The notes beneath the pieces were generated by a model. That model did not search any database. It saw nothing but the letters and a program-made list of their open reading frames with translations, and was not told where the DNA came from. The position numbers were made by a program, and so were the translations under genes. A DNA stretch of 64,000 nucleotides from Atrichornis clamosus (taxonomy: Eukaryota; Chordata; Aves; Passeriformes; Menuridae), in the NCBI GenBank assembly GCA_013400975.1, contig WBMZ01015337.1, positions 1 through 64,000 on the forward strand, given 5' to 3'. Positions 12,506-25,534 of this stretch are shown here, one piece after another; position 1 is the stretch's first letter, and each line of letters starts with the position of its first letter.

Positions 12506-15500
12506 CATGTTATGGAGAAGCTGAATAGCAGAGCAAGTCTGTTGAGCTTGTTTGATTATTGTGCAGCACTAGGGAGGGGTTTCTAGAAAGTGACTGCTAG
12601 TTGAGGAGGAGAGAGTAGATAGGTACATTTTTAAGAAATAAAGCCAGGTTGAAATTTTTGATTCCTCTCAAATGGAGTGATCGCAGTTGGATAGTCTCAA
12701 AAGGGTGAGAGCTATATGAAAAACACTTCTGATTTCTTGCTGAATGTACATTTAGTAATGAAAAGGATACATTTAGTGAGCTTGGGGAAAATGTATGCTT
12801 CAGTTGCAAGAGATGGAATATATTCAGTATATGGGCGTAAGCCACAATACTGGCAGTTTTCTGAGTCAGAGTAATAGTAAATACTGAAGGAGTAAGATGC
12901 AGGAAAATTAAGAAATCATGTTATTAGTCCCTATTAAGCATTTGCTAATGATACAGAAATCAACAATAGCATTATAGCATGAGGGGTATTTTTTCTCTTC
13001 CAAAATACAGAAGTACACCAGTACTATGTGTTTAAAAAAACCAAAGAATTGTTGACATGTCTCTTGATGGTACTACTCTTTGGGACCATTATTTCCTTCC
13101 TGATAAGAGCCCCATAGACCTGTACTTGCACTCCAAAGCTGTGATGAAACACTAGATCTCCCTATTTGTGATTGCATCTAGAACTGCTGAATGAAAAGTA
13201 ACATTAAATTTTTCCTGGTGTTTCATCACATGGCAGAGCATATTCTCCCATGAAAGATTACATTGCAGATGCTGCTGACATCTGTTATTGTTTGGCAGGT
13301 TCTCGTTTCTTTGTGTAGTTGGAAGAGGGTTATCTGAATCAGAATTACTTGTCTGCTGCAGCAGCATCAACTTTGCAGTATGCTCTGATATGAGGCAATA
13401 TGTAACTGCAACAGAAAACAGTATTTCATTTTTATAGATGTCTATACTTACTGGGGTGGTTTTGTGGTCTAAACACGGAGTAATTGTCACAGCATTGGAT
13501 AATTTAGAACTGAACTTAGAGGAATGCAATGTGAAGTACTAAAATACTGTGCTTAAAATCAGACATCATTGCTGTTTAAAAAGTACTTCCAGCTAATCGT
13601 TCTGTTCAAGTACTTTACTGGTGATAGCATTTAAGAAAGGACAGCAACATTAGAACGGTTTTGACAGATGACCTACAAGCAAATATAAATCTGGTCCTTG
13701 AAGATGTTATGATTTAAGAAGGCAAAAATGTAGTCCTAACAGTAGCCTAATAGTTATAGGCTAATGCTTTATACTGCAGCTAATGCTTTATACTGAAGTA
13801 TGCATGCTGTATGTATGGATGGCATTCACTTAACTGAAGGAAAAGCTCTGAACAAGGGTAGGAAGAAATTTTCCTACCACCAACCCCTTCATGGTTTTTT
13901 AGATTAGAGAAAGTGAGAAGAAGGATAACAGTTTTAATACAACATATATAATTATGCTCTAGGCAAGATCATTGTTTGTAAACATGTTATTGTATTTTGA
14001 CAAGTATGATGTTGGTGAGAGATGCATTGGAGTTGAAGTTAGAAAAATGGGAAAAAATGGTAGTTAATATATCAACAGTTGCATCTTACAGAATTCATGT
14101 ATTAGTAATTTAAAATTCTGTAATACACATGAATATTCTGTAGAGCTATGTGAGATACTACAGTTAAGCAGGTATCAGTTTACCTCTTTACAAGTAAATG
14201 TACAAAAGAGTGAAGATGATGGCCAGTTCTTGTTCCATTCCCATCTTAGTCGCCAGTTTTGATAAACTGGTCAAAATAAGAGGTCTGTTTCAAGGAAAGG
14301 TCTTTTAATATGTTGGGGGCAGGGTGGGTGTTAAGCAAGTGTATTTGATTTATATAAAAGGAAATGAAGTGTATCTGAAATATTTATCATCTTAGAGAAT
14401 TTTTTTTTCATTTGAATCTCAGAATGTGTGGGTCATATTGTTCTTCCAAACAGCAGTAATTTTGAACTGAAGATAATGATACATATGTAACCTCCCTATA
14501 AATAGGCCATAAATCATTTGCAGTCTAGTGGTGGTGGTGTGGCAGTTAAATTTTGACTTTGGATGTCCAGCTAACGGTAGAAGAATTTTGACATTTATGT
14601 TCAAAGTTGATTTTTTAAAAAATTTTGTCACTAATAGGTAAGGGATCTGCTTTTCTTCTGTTGTTCTATTGGCACTTAGTTAATACTAGCATGGTGCAAT
14701 TAACATTTTTTCTTACCTCAATGAATTTTTTAACTTCTTAGGAAAAGCATTTTTAAGCAGACTTTCACTTTAAGAAACTGAAAATCTTTATCAAGTGAAA
14801 TCTGATATTCTGGTCCTCTGTTAGACAATGCAAGTATAGCATTTTTATTAATTCAAACTACATGTTGCAGTATTACTTGGTGATTTATTAACAGAGAGAA
14901 CCTAGCTTAGGAGTGAATTATTTTATGAGGATCAAGACCATTTGTCTTAGTTCAGTGTTTAGTACATGTAACAACTTAAAAGATGTGAATGTATTCTTTA
15001 TTGAAGAGTATTTTCATTATGTTCTTTCCATTGAGTGATTTTAATGACAAACACTATTAGGATTGTCACTAAAAGAAAATACTTTTCTGCCAATTGGTGT
15101 TTATGACCATGTGTCTGTCTTCTCTTTTGTCTTCCAAAGTCTGGTATAGAAAGTATCATGGTACTACCAAGATTATCATTCTTACTGAACTTTACCCCTC
15201 AAATTCTGCATCTGTTCAGGTAATATTTTAAAAAGAGAAAGGACATGTACCTCTTGTTGAAACAATATGTCTTGGGGTGTTTTTTAACACCTTGTGTTTC
15301 AAGTACAGGTTTTTATCTCATATTTCAGGATAATAGTGTTGTTTTAAATTGTAAACAGTGATGACTACTAGATTAAAAAGAATGCATTTTAGTATTTTTA
15401 ACTACTAGATATTAGTTAAAATTTGCTTTGCTTAGAAGTAAAGTTTATGTTACTTCAGTGTGATTTTCAGTATCTTACTTGGTAAGAGTGGGATTATTCA

Positions 15501-18500
15501 AACACTTCTTATGCTGTCTGTTCTTATTATCACATTTGTGATATTATGGGCTGGAGAGATTTCTAAAGAAAATGAAGGACAGAAATGCAACTACCCTGTT
15601 CTTGGTAAATAAAATAAAAACACCCACCAAAACTCAAACCAGTCACATTGATGTTTTCAAATTTAAAAAGTAGGCAGCACACTGCTGAAATATTTCAGGA
15701 AGGAGAACCTGTGTACTTGTATATCATCTGGGAAAGATGAGTGTATGTTGTTTCTGCGGGGGGTCAAAGACATAGCAAGAAAGCCCCAGAGAAAATTTGA
15801 GCAAACAGTGGAAAACAGTCTGTGAATAGCATAGCAAGGTATTTTTTGACTGAGCATGGCTAAAGAAGTCTTATATGGACTTTCACATTCATTTCTTTCT
15901 AGAGGTAGAATTTTATAAATTCTTTGTGAATACTGAGGATAGAATCAAGCTAATTTGCAGAGAGCAGCATCTCACCTATTTCTATTCAAGTGATGAGTGG
16001 ATGATGGAAACAGGTAGCCAGCTCAGGTCAAGTAATAAGCAGAGTGCATTTGTGTGAGGAGTTTGGGGTTTTTTGTTTGGTTTGGTTTGGTTTTGGGTTT
16101 TTTTTGCTTGACTGGCAGAGCTGTAATGATACGTACTGCCCCAAAGATTCTTTTGCTGTATCACCTAGTTGTATTTTTTTGCCTTTGTTTTATGGTTTAT
16201 TATTTTTATCAACAGGGTCATATGTGAATTTTCAATTGATATGTCATTTTCCTTTCCCAGACAGTTAAACACCAGTATGTGCTTTCTCTGTAGAAACAGC
16301 TTCTCAGAGTTTGTGATTGCATGCCATCAGATATAAAGTGTGCCACTTTATTTTACAGAATTGATGCTCTCTTGCTGTTAAGAAAGTTTGCAATTCTTAT
16401 GTAAATTTATAAGCTTTAAAAAAACTCTGGTGCAACTTTTCCAGTTCTGTCAGACCTCTATTGTCCATAATAAAGTCAGCTTAAAATTAATTTTTATGAT
16501 CGTATAGCTCTGATAACAGTTGAAGGATTCCTTGCTCCTCAGGCAAATTAAAATCAGTCTCATAAGGGGGAAGGGTTTTATTAAGAAATTGAACTTACTT
16601 CCCTGGATTCCTATGTATGCTTCTTATGATTTCTCTTGAAATTCATTCAGATGTAATTAGCATCCATGCACAGCTTCTCCGTGTTTTTTTTTATTGCACC
16701 TTTTTTACAAACTATCTTTCCATGTAGGTCTGTTTCAGGCAGTTTGGTTTTATATCTCCATTATGGTTTTGTTCAAATTGGAATTTATACAATAATGCAT
16801 ATACACATTGCTTTAAACTATTTTTCTATTGAAGAGTTCTATTGAATTATTTTCTATTATTGAAATAAAATCTTATTTTCCTCCCTGCTTGTTTTCTTCC
16901 TGTTCCAATAGCTTTTATTTCTTCTTTTTTGTGAACAGGCACCCAAATACCATTTCATCATTGTGGGAATGAAAAAGCAGCAGTACCTACAGCTGAAAAT
17001 AGTTTAACTAACTTGTCACAAAACAAGGATAGTGTCTACTCTTCAGTGATGGTATTCAGTAGCCTTCAGCAGTAGCTTGTCCTGGTGCTGCTGAAGACTA
17101 CTTTGTCCTGCACTCAGAGTTGTGTAGATCTTTCCATCCTATACAAAGGAGCTCAACAGATACATTTCCTTCACTGCCTAATCCCAGATGAGTGCCAGGG
17201 TAGTTCAATATACTGTTCTGTAGGAAGTACCAGTCTTTGGAAAAATGAATACATGACTTCATCTGTTGTTACAAAAAATGTGTAAACGAGGGCTATGCAG
17301 AGATTATTAAAAGAATGCAGATTCTGACTTTTTAAATGCTTTTGAATACCGAAATATGAAATATAAATCATGTCTTTAAAACATAGTTTTCTGTTTGAAT
17401 TAAGTTATGTAAGCAAGTACTTGTTTATACAGTTTGTTTCGTAAATGTCTTCCCATGAAAAGGCAGTAAATTCTACTAGTCAGTTATTGTCTTTACACAT
17501 CAATATTCATAATTAGTATGACAGTAGATTGATAGTAGTTTAGTTGACTTTATCCAGTGTCAGTTGAATTCCTGGTTATTATTTTTCGAATGTACAATAA
17601 AGCTAAGAGGTAACACAGTAGCTTTTTCAGTGGCTGAGTTTGTAGCTTGTATATTTTTATATTTAAGTTAGAGGAATTCATTAAATATTTTGAGAAGAAA
17701 TCAATTTGTATAGATATTACATCAAGTTTGAGGACAATTTGGGATCATGAGAAGGGAATAGGTACTGGTGCTAAGCCTTTGCTCTCTGGATCTCTTAGGG
17801 GGTTCTTTTTTCTAAACTCAGAGGTACTCCTAAAAACCTCTTTAAAACCCACCCGTCTGTGTTTTGTACGAATAACAGAAATGTATCATGCTATGGTATC
17901 ATAGTATGAAAATTGCTTGTAGATACTATTCGGCTCTTATCCGAGGTCAAACTGCAGTATTTGTTGACCTTCCTACTTAGTCTTGATGCACTGAAAATCT
18001 GGGTTGTTAAACTTGGGAGTCATATGATTGTCTAAATCCTTACGTCTCATTCGCGATGTTCCAGAAAAACAAGGCAGAGGCAATGCAATCAGGCTTAACA
18101 GTCCTATTGCTTTTAACCATTTCTGAATTTCTGTTAGGGAAAGTGTAGCTTCTGGGAAAATAATTAGCTTTTAAAATCAGTTGGCACTATTAAGCACTTT
18201 TCATCTGAAAACTGGCAAGTAACTGCAAATATTTATTAAACAATTAACTCTTTAGAAGACCCAGGCACACAGCAATACAGTGAAGTGACTTCTTATAATT
18301 ACCACAGGCTTATAGTAGCACTTCTAGTAATCTAAAATAATGTGTATCTTCATTTTTTGCCAGTCATGCATTTAAATTGGCAGTCTGTTACAGAGAGAAA
18401 ACTATACCTTATTTTATGTCAATTAGTATATCAATTTACTTCACGTTCTCAAAGTGCTTATTAATTTTAGCTCAAAATAGATCAAATGTACCACATGTGA

Positions 18501-21500
18501 CTGCTGTATCATAATACTACATATCTATTTTTAAACCTAAATGGACTCTGGGAAAGTACTTCACAAACTTTTGGCTTCTATTGCAGAGCAGGTTTCCCAT
18601 GTGTTCCTGGGTAAAGTGTGTCCTACTGGGGTCCTGGAGTATCCACTGGTCTTTCTGACCATTTTTCAAGCTTTCATGTTTGTGAATTAAAAAAAACTGA
18701 AGTAAAACTCAGGTGAATTGTGTGAATTCTTTTTCAAAAATGAGTGAGCTGGGGAAACTCTATCTTCTTCATTTCAGTCCTGAAAATGTTTAGATACTGC
18801 AAAGGAAAATGAGACACATGCTGCAAGTCATGAGTGCAGAATCATATTAATGGTATTTTGTTTTGAAAATATTTTCTTTGTGAACTTACATTCAACACCA
18901 AAGAAATAATTATTGTTTCCCTGTGAGTTACAAGCTTTTCAAAACTTATTAAAAATACATCAAATTTTGGAAAGCAAACAGTTTTCACCTTTCTTACTCT
19001 GCAGTCATGGAGTCGTGGCTCAAAAGTTATGTATAAGTTAATAATTATGTCGTAATGGCCGATGGGGATCTCTTCATCCCCACTGCATGTCCAAGTTAAC
19101 TGTTAGGACTTTTCTATCAGGATCTCACCTCACCAAATTATCATAGTCATAAACATGGATAAAGTGAGAGAGAGTTGCCAAGGCAATGAAGAATTATAGT
19201 GATTTCTAGGTTGAAGGCAGATGTAAAATGCAACAGATAAATCTAAGGAGAACAGATGAAATGTTACTAAACTGGTTGGTTCCATGGTTCTGTTGGAGCA
19301 TGCAGTGGTGTTGTACGCTTTGTAGTTGGGCTTTTGAGCATAAATATGTGTAATTGACACTGGTAGTAATTCAATCTGAGAGTTACAAAGACAAAAATAC
19401 CAGTGACAAGCAGCACCACAGATATCAGTATTTAACAAAACATCATAAAATAATATTAATTGTTTTTGTGGACTGAGCTGCATCATAACTTGGAATCCAA
19501 GGGAGAAACCCTTAGATGACAAACACTGACAAATGCAATTCACAATAGACTGTGGAAGTTTTCATTGCTTAGCCTATGAGGCAAGGAGCAGTAGTGCTCT
19601 GTGGTTTTTCTGAAGTTACTCTTCATGCTGGAGTCTTGGCTCTGACTGAAGAGACAGTACCCCAAGATCGGATTAGTTTTAGCTTTTTTAACTTCATGTG
19701 AAGACATTGACATATTAGTGATGCTGCAGCCACTAAGTTTTGCAGCTTAAATGTCTTAATCATTATCTGTAGCAACATCAGATAAAAATGAAGGATAGCA
19801 AAACAAGATCTAGCAAAGATTAGTGTTTGAGGAGTTCATTTTCTCACCATGCCCAAAGTGTACCTGTAGTTTGGTATTCATATCCTGAGCCAGCTATTGC
19901 CAAGTCGTAAGTTGCTAAAATACTGAAGAATGTTAAAGAAGTGGGTATTTCTTCTTTTCTTTATGCCCAGTTGGCAGTCAGTAACTAAATTAAGTTTTCA
20001 TTTCAGTTTGAGAACTGAAAAGAGTTGAGATAATAAGATTGTCTTAAATCACATTTAGAAGGCTTTTGACCTTCTAAAATTAATGTCTAAAACAGAATTA
20101 AGGGTGAAGTTGTATATAGACATGGAGTATTGTCCTTTAAGTTTAAATGGCTGAAAAACTGGGGCAGTGAAGGGTTAGGCTATTTTCTTCTTCCATAGGC
20201 CAGAGCTTTTTATCTAGAAAAATGTTGCCTACATTATGCTCTTGCAGGCTTGCACTGTACAACTTTTTTTTCTTAATGACATGAGAGAATAAAACTATTC
20301 TAATTGTTTGAGGCTACTGGTGAAAATGCTCTTTCTTGCTCTATAACTTACCCTGAAGCTCAGCTTTTGCCTCCACTCACAGGAGTGATTTCAGATGCAG
20401 AGTCCTCATCCTGTCCTTCCTTAGCTCCTTGTTTCAGTTTTCCCTCTGCTGTATGTCAGCTCCCTAATGCAGTCTTGCATCAGGACTCAATTCTTTTCCT
20501 GTTAGCCTCTGCTTTTTTTTTTTCACTTTCCTTCCCCTAGTTCTCTTGCAAAATTCTAATTTTTGGCTGAGTTTTGGTGACATTCTGGTGTATCCTAATA
20601 TTATTATGTTCCCCACGCTTGTGTCATAGTTGTTCCTGAAGCAGACACTTAATGGCAGGGAAAAGGAAAATATTTTAATTTTAAGCTGTGTTTTAATGGC
20701 TCACTAATAACTTAAAGAAGCAGGCCTAGTTTCCTTTATCTCTCGTATTTCAACCTGTTTTGGCAATAATTAATCTCAAAGTTGATGGTGTAAATATTAC
20801 TATCATGTCTTGAAAAGATCTATTTCACTCAACATGTTTTCCTAGGAGGCCTTAAGTTCAGGTTTATTTGATTTAGGACAAAAATCAGACCGTATCAAAT
20901 GCGTCCATTTTTTTTCTGTGTACTTATAATTCTCTTAATATGTAATATGTCAGCCAATTTACATTGTTTCCTGTCAGAAGTCTGATGTTAATCCGTCTTC
21001 TTGTCTGATGAAAAAAGTTAATAACAATGTTTGAACTTCAGGATGCCAATTTAAGCATGAAACATCAAAATAAGTCTTATTTTTAATTTAAACAAAAACT
21101 AGTCAATTTTATTTGAAATTGTTTCCTTGTGTATGGCTTAGTTTTCTATTAAATTACAGGCTACCAATTATTTTTAGACTACATAAATTGAGGAGAACAG
21201 ATGGAATGTATGATTAGAAATTTTGGCATATTGAGCAGTCAGGCTGAACTGAAAAATACTTCAATGTATAATATGTGGAACAAAATTATATCAAAGAGGT
21301 ATTTGCAAAACCAGAGGTGCAAAAGGATGCTGTGAAGACAGACAGAACATCTGATCTCAGCCTCCACTGCACACTGGATGGACATGAATAAGTGGCCTCT
21401 TGTCTCCCAGGTGGCTGTGTCCAGTCCTGTGTCTGGATGATTGTATCTCTAGATGTGAATTCACTCCTACAAGGGAGTGAAACAAATCCTTTAGATAAAA

Positions 21501-22889
21501 ACTGTCCAAATGAGAGGAAGGAGGAGAGAGGGTCTGCTTTTCAAAAACACCACGTAACATATTTACTCATTTAATGATGTTCATGTATGATGTTTGGTAT
21601 TAAAATATTTACCAAGAGACATGAATTGCATTTTTAATAGTATTAGGAAGAATTTGTCTATGTAGAAAAGGAGAAGAGTTAAAACCTGCTGAGTTTGTTG
21701 CCCTGCTATTTTCATGCCTATTCTAGGTGATTGCCAGCATTTTGTTATCAGGGTTGGTAGTTATGGCTCTATTTGCAGTTCTTCTGAAAGTATGCTTCTC
21801 TTATCTGTATTCCTTCAGCTGGTTTCTTTAAGTAGAACAGAATTGGTATCCATGATATCAGCCTTTCTTTTCTGGTTCTTAGAGTGAGTATATGCATAGC
21901 CATGTTTCCTTAGAGCAAGGAAGGAAGATAAAATTTATGTTTCATCATGAATGGCTATGAGGCTGGAGGTTTTCCAGCAATGCATAAATGCATTGTTAGC
22001 TTTGCACAACTTCCCAAAAAAATTATATATCAGCAGTGTTTCAAAAATTGCCATAATACTTTGCCTTATTTGGCTGATAAATCAGCTGATATTTTCTTCT
22101 GAAAGTGTCAACTTTACAGAGACAAAGGAATGCAAATGTCATAGGCTATCTAATAATATGTAAACAGTCATCTTCCCTTCAGATTAATAGTCATTTAGCC
22201 TTTCATTTCTTGTAGTTTAAGTATTGGACTTTTTTTTTGTCATATCAGAAAGGTGAGAAGAGGGCTCAGTTACTGCAATTACTAAGTTCATTATTTTGAT
22301 ACTTCACTTAAATGGGATGCCATGTGTTTCCTTCCACCCACCTTCCCAAGAGTGGAGGAAGGTGGATCTTGTAGTGGAAATAAGTTTAGAAAAAATTGCC
22401 CAATGTAGTGCAACTGTTACCTCATTTTGGCAGTTTTCTTGACTAGATTTTAACTTGAGAGGAATTGGAAGAAAACCAGAACCTTCCCACATGCCATGTG
22501 ACTCCCAGAAATAACAATTCTGTATTGAGCTTGTTAGGAAGAGCTATGAGCATCTGAGACTGGCTCAAAGTGAAACATGTTTGTTCTTCCAGGAGGAAGA
22601 AATGAAGCCTCTGGCTAGTTACAAACTTTCAAGCTTTTTTTTTCTCCAAATGGTTCAAGTAAATTAAGATAAAAACTCAAGAGATGTCTTCCAGCTCTGC
22701 TAAATTAGAGAGATTCTTATTTCCCCGAAATAAGAAGGGCCTACACGGTGCTATCATGACAGAGACTTCACCTATTGCAAATAAAGATATTCAAAACTTT
22801 TTCTTTATTTTGGAGTAATCGTGATTAGGATGGCCTGTCCCATGATGTGACACTGCAAGATGAAGGCTAGCATCCCCAGTTCTTAGCAG
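12506..22889 (+). other. Intronic sequence, no gene seen
   Basis: Ten kilobases of AT-rich sequence with only short open frames. It contains a 19-bp tandem duplication at 13,761-13,798 and a T/G-rich tract at 16,063-16,107. No conserved exon, tRNA or identified transposon was found by eye. Confidence 0.55.
13761..13798 (+). repeat. 19-bp tandem duplication (two copies)
   Basis: The unit CTAATGCTTTATACTGCAG is followed immediately by a second copy differing at one base. Probably a replication-slippage duplication in intron. Confidence 0.9.
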
Positions 22890-23045
22890 GACCCCCCTAG
22901 ATGGTCGCGCCTGGGAAGGCGAGTTCCGTGCTTTCCCTGTGTGCCGTGGAGGTGTGCGCTGGAGCGCGCGGTGCGACAGAAGAGCCACTGTGTCCTTGTT
23001 CAGCAGGGTATGGGGTTCATGGTCACTGCTTCGACGTGACTGCTG
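22890..23045. promoter_or_regulatory. Small CpG-dense patch inside the intron
   Basis: About 150 bases carry some ten CpG dinucleotides, including GCGCGCG-like and TCGCGCC clusters, in a surrounding sequence where CpG is rare. Retained CpG suggests protection from germline methylation or a recent insertion. It could be a minor alternative promoter of PRKACB, which uses several first exons in mammals, or a fragment of a mobile element. No start codon with a convincing phase-1 splice donor was identified. Confidence 0.35.
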
Positions 23046-25408
23046 TGACAAGCTGCTTCAGTGGCAATTCACAGCATGAAATACAGTGGTTTTCAGAATG
23101 TATTTTTAATTACACTCTGCTCCTATTTCTTTTTAGAGAAAATTAAAGGTAAATGCGATTACAACTGATACTCTTGTATCTAATTAAAAATAGCTTCAAG
23201 AAGATTTACTGTGGTTTACCTGTCACTTAAAAGTTTTTATTACACTTGATTTAAAATTATTTCTTTATTTAATTTAAATATGGTTACTGTGGAAAAGTTT
23301 ATTCTTTGTGAAATCTAATGGAGTGAGCTCTATTACAGCTAGCCAGCATAACAAAAATCTGTTTATTAGAAAGAAAATATTTGTTTTTAAAGTAAAATGT
23401 AGAATTGTCAAACTTCTCAGAATAAAGATGTTATGTATTATCAAGCACTCATTTTGCACTAAAAATAAGCAAAAATTTTATGTTCAGCACAGCTTGTAAC
23501 TTATTCTCTGTAAGCTGGTGAAGGAATCACTAGTTTCTTTTGATCTTATTAAAAAAAAATCTTTGATCATTTTGCTTTGAAAGGGAAAATACAATCGAAA
23601 GGTTGAGGGTGCTTGAGGATACACAGTATTAAGGAATTATATCTTTGCTGACATTCATATTGCATGGGGAGCTGACAAGCCATGTGAATTCTTTTACTTT
23701 GTTGAGAGAATTACAAATAATGGTGTATTTTATCCATAACAAAGAAGAAGAGAAACACTATGCATTTAATCCTGTAGTGTTTCTATCCTGGAAAGTGCTT
23801 TTTGCTTTCTTGTGCTTTTAAATAAATATAAAAATAAATTAAATATACTTGTAGTCATGTATTTCTCTCATTCTTTGTAAATGGAAGAATGAAAGATCTT
23901 TTGGCCATTCTATCTGTCCAAGCTTTCATTGTTTTGGCCTTTATTGTAACTTAATACTTGGGAATGCCAAAGGGTTCTGTGGACTGAGAAGCAAAAGTGC
24001 CTGTTGCTTAGTGGTAAACTCATTTCATAAATAACAAAAGGGAAATGTTGAAAATTAAGTATTTTTTAAAACTTGATAAATAATTTCTATTATATCCAAA
24101 TTTATATACTATTTAAGAATGTGTTCAGACTGCTGATAAATAAATTCACCTTATGTGAAACAAACTGGATATAAATTAGAATTTGTAAATTAAAACCCGT
24201 AGTAAGATCTATGCACTTCGTTGCTGCCTCACTAAGAGAAATAGCCACATTAGAACATTGGTGTGTGAATTATTTCCTCTCTAAAAAATCTGAGATATTC
24301 AGTTGTGTTTATACAATGCATTACAGATGAATGACTGAATACTTTTAAAATTTACTGTTCAATATTACAGTTTTTGTACCTCACATTTTGTTTGGTCTTA
24401 AACCAGCAGATGGCATTTGTTACTCCATTTAAGTGCAGACTAACATAAATTTTGTAAACACGGTGTAATTAACTTCAGTGTATAGAGAAATCTTGTTTTC
24501 TGAGCTGTACTTCTGATGCCTCTGCGTTCATGCAAGTTCTTGTAATTGAGATGTCACTTACTTAGCATGAGGTGTATTATAGGCATAAAGTGAATTTCAA
24601 AATACCCTTGTACACATTCTGCAGCCTCTCGTCTTGTGGCCAGCAGCATCCTCTCTGCTTTTCAGGGATTTAGTGCCAGTTTTCCACTCCAGCTGCTGTG
24701 GGGCACAGTGCTTCACCCATGCCACTGTTTTGTAGAATATCTGAAGCTGAGCAGGCTGGTAGGAGTGGAGGCACCAGGATGCTCTCTAGGGCAGCCTGTA
24801 GTCTACAAGTAAGGCACTGGAATACAGGGATTGTGTAGTGCTGTGCACATCTCTGAAGCACGTGGCCAAATGTTTTGTACTTCACACCACACTTTATGAA
24901 AACCACTACTGTATTCTAATTTGCACTCTATACTCTTTCAGTCTAGGAAAAAGCACTATCCCTTCCAATGCAGTTACTTTGGGGTTGAGCTCCTTCTTAT
25001 TTGGATATTTTTCTAATTGAACCTAAATGTCATATAATCAAGGAACACTCCAACTTTGGAGGAAAACAAAGGTATGAATTTAAAATATTTAGCTCAAGGT
25101 GGAGTCAGTTATTTTTGTTCATTTTTTCCTCTAGAAAGTGTGCTGATGATTTAAAATGCAGATAGGCTTCCTGAAAGAACTACTAAAATGGCTCTAGTTC
25201 CTCCAGTACTTAGCATTCTGATCTTTTTCTATACAGTACAGATGTGATAGCAGAGTGTAGCTGCTAATATAATAAATAATTTTTTCCTGTGAGATTTTTA
25301 ATTTAGGGGAATATTTTGCTGCTGTCCCTTCTCTTCCTCCCATTGTCCTGTATCAAAAATTATCTCTAAATATGACTCCAGATCTCTCAGGGTTAATTAT
25401 AATTTGTT

Positions 25409-25488
25409 ATATGAGGCACTCTGACTCAGGACACATAATGCTTAATGTGTCCTGAGCAGGGGTTTTCAAACCTAAGCATGCCTCATAT
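25409..25488. repeat. Two-arm inverted repeat
   Basis: The outer arms ATATGAGGCA (25,409-25,418) and TGCCTCATAT (25,479-25,488) and the inner arms CTCAGGACACAT (25,425-25,436) and ATGTGTCCTGAG (25,445-25,456) are perfect reverse complements. Spacing between inner and outer arms is 6 bases on the left and 22 on the right. This could be a degenerate terminal-inverted-repeat element or a structured RNA; function is unknown. Confidence 0.8.
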
Positions 25489-25508
25489 GGGGCAGTTCCT
25501 TATCAGGT

Positions 25509-25534
25509 CCTTTAGTTAAGTGGCTTAACTAAGG
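25509..25534. repeat. Short hairpin next to the 25.4 kb inverted repeat
   Basis: TTAGTTAAG and CTTAACTAA flank a three-base loop, and the stem continues with CC/GG after a one-base bulge. It begins 21 bases after the larger inverted repeat, so the two may form one composite structure. Confidence 0.65.
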
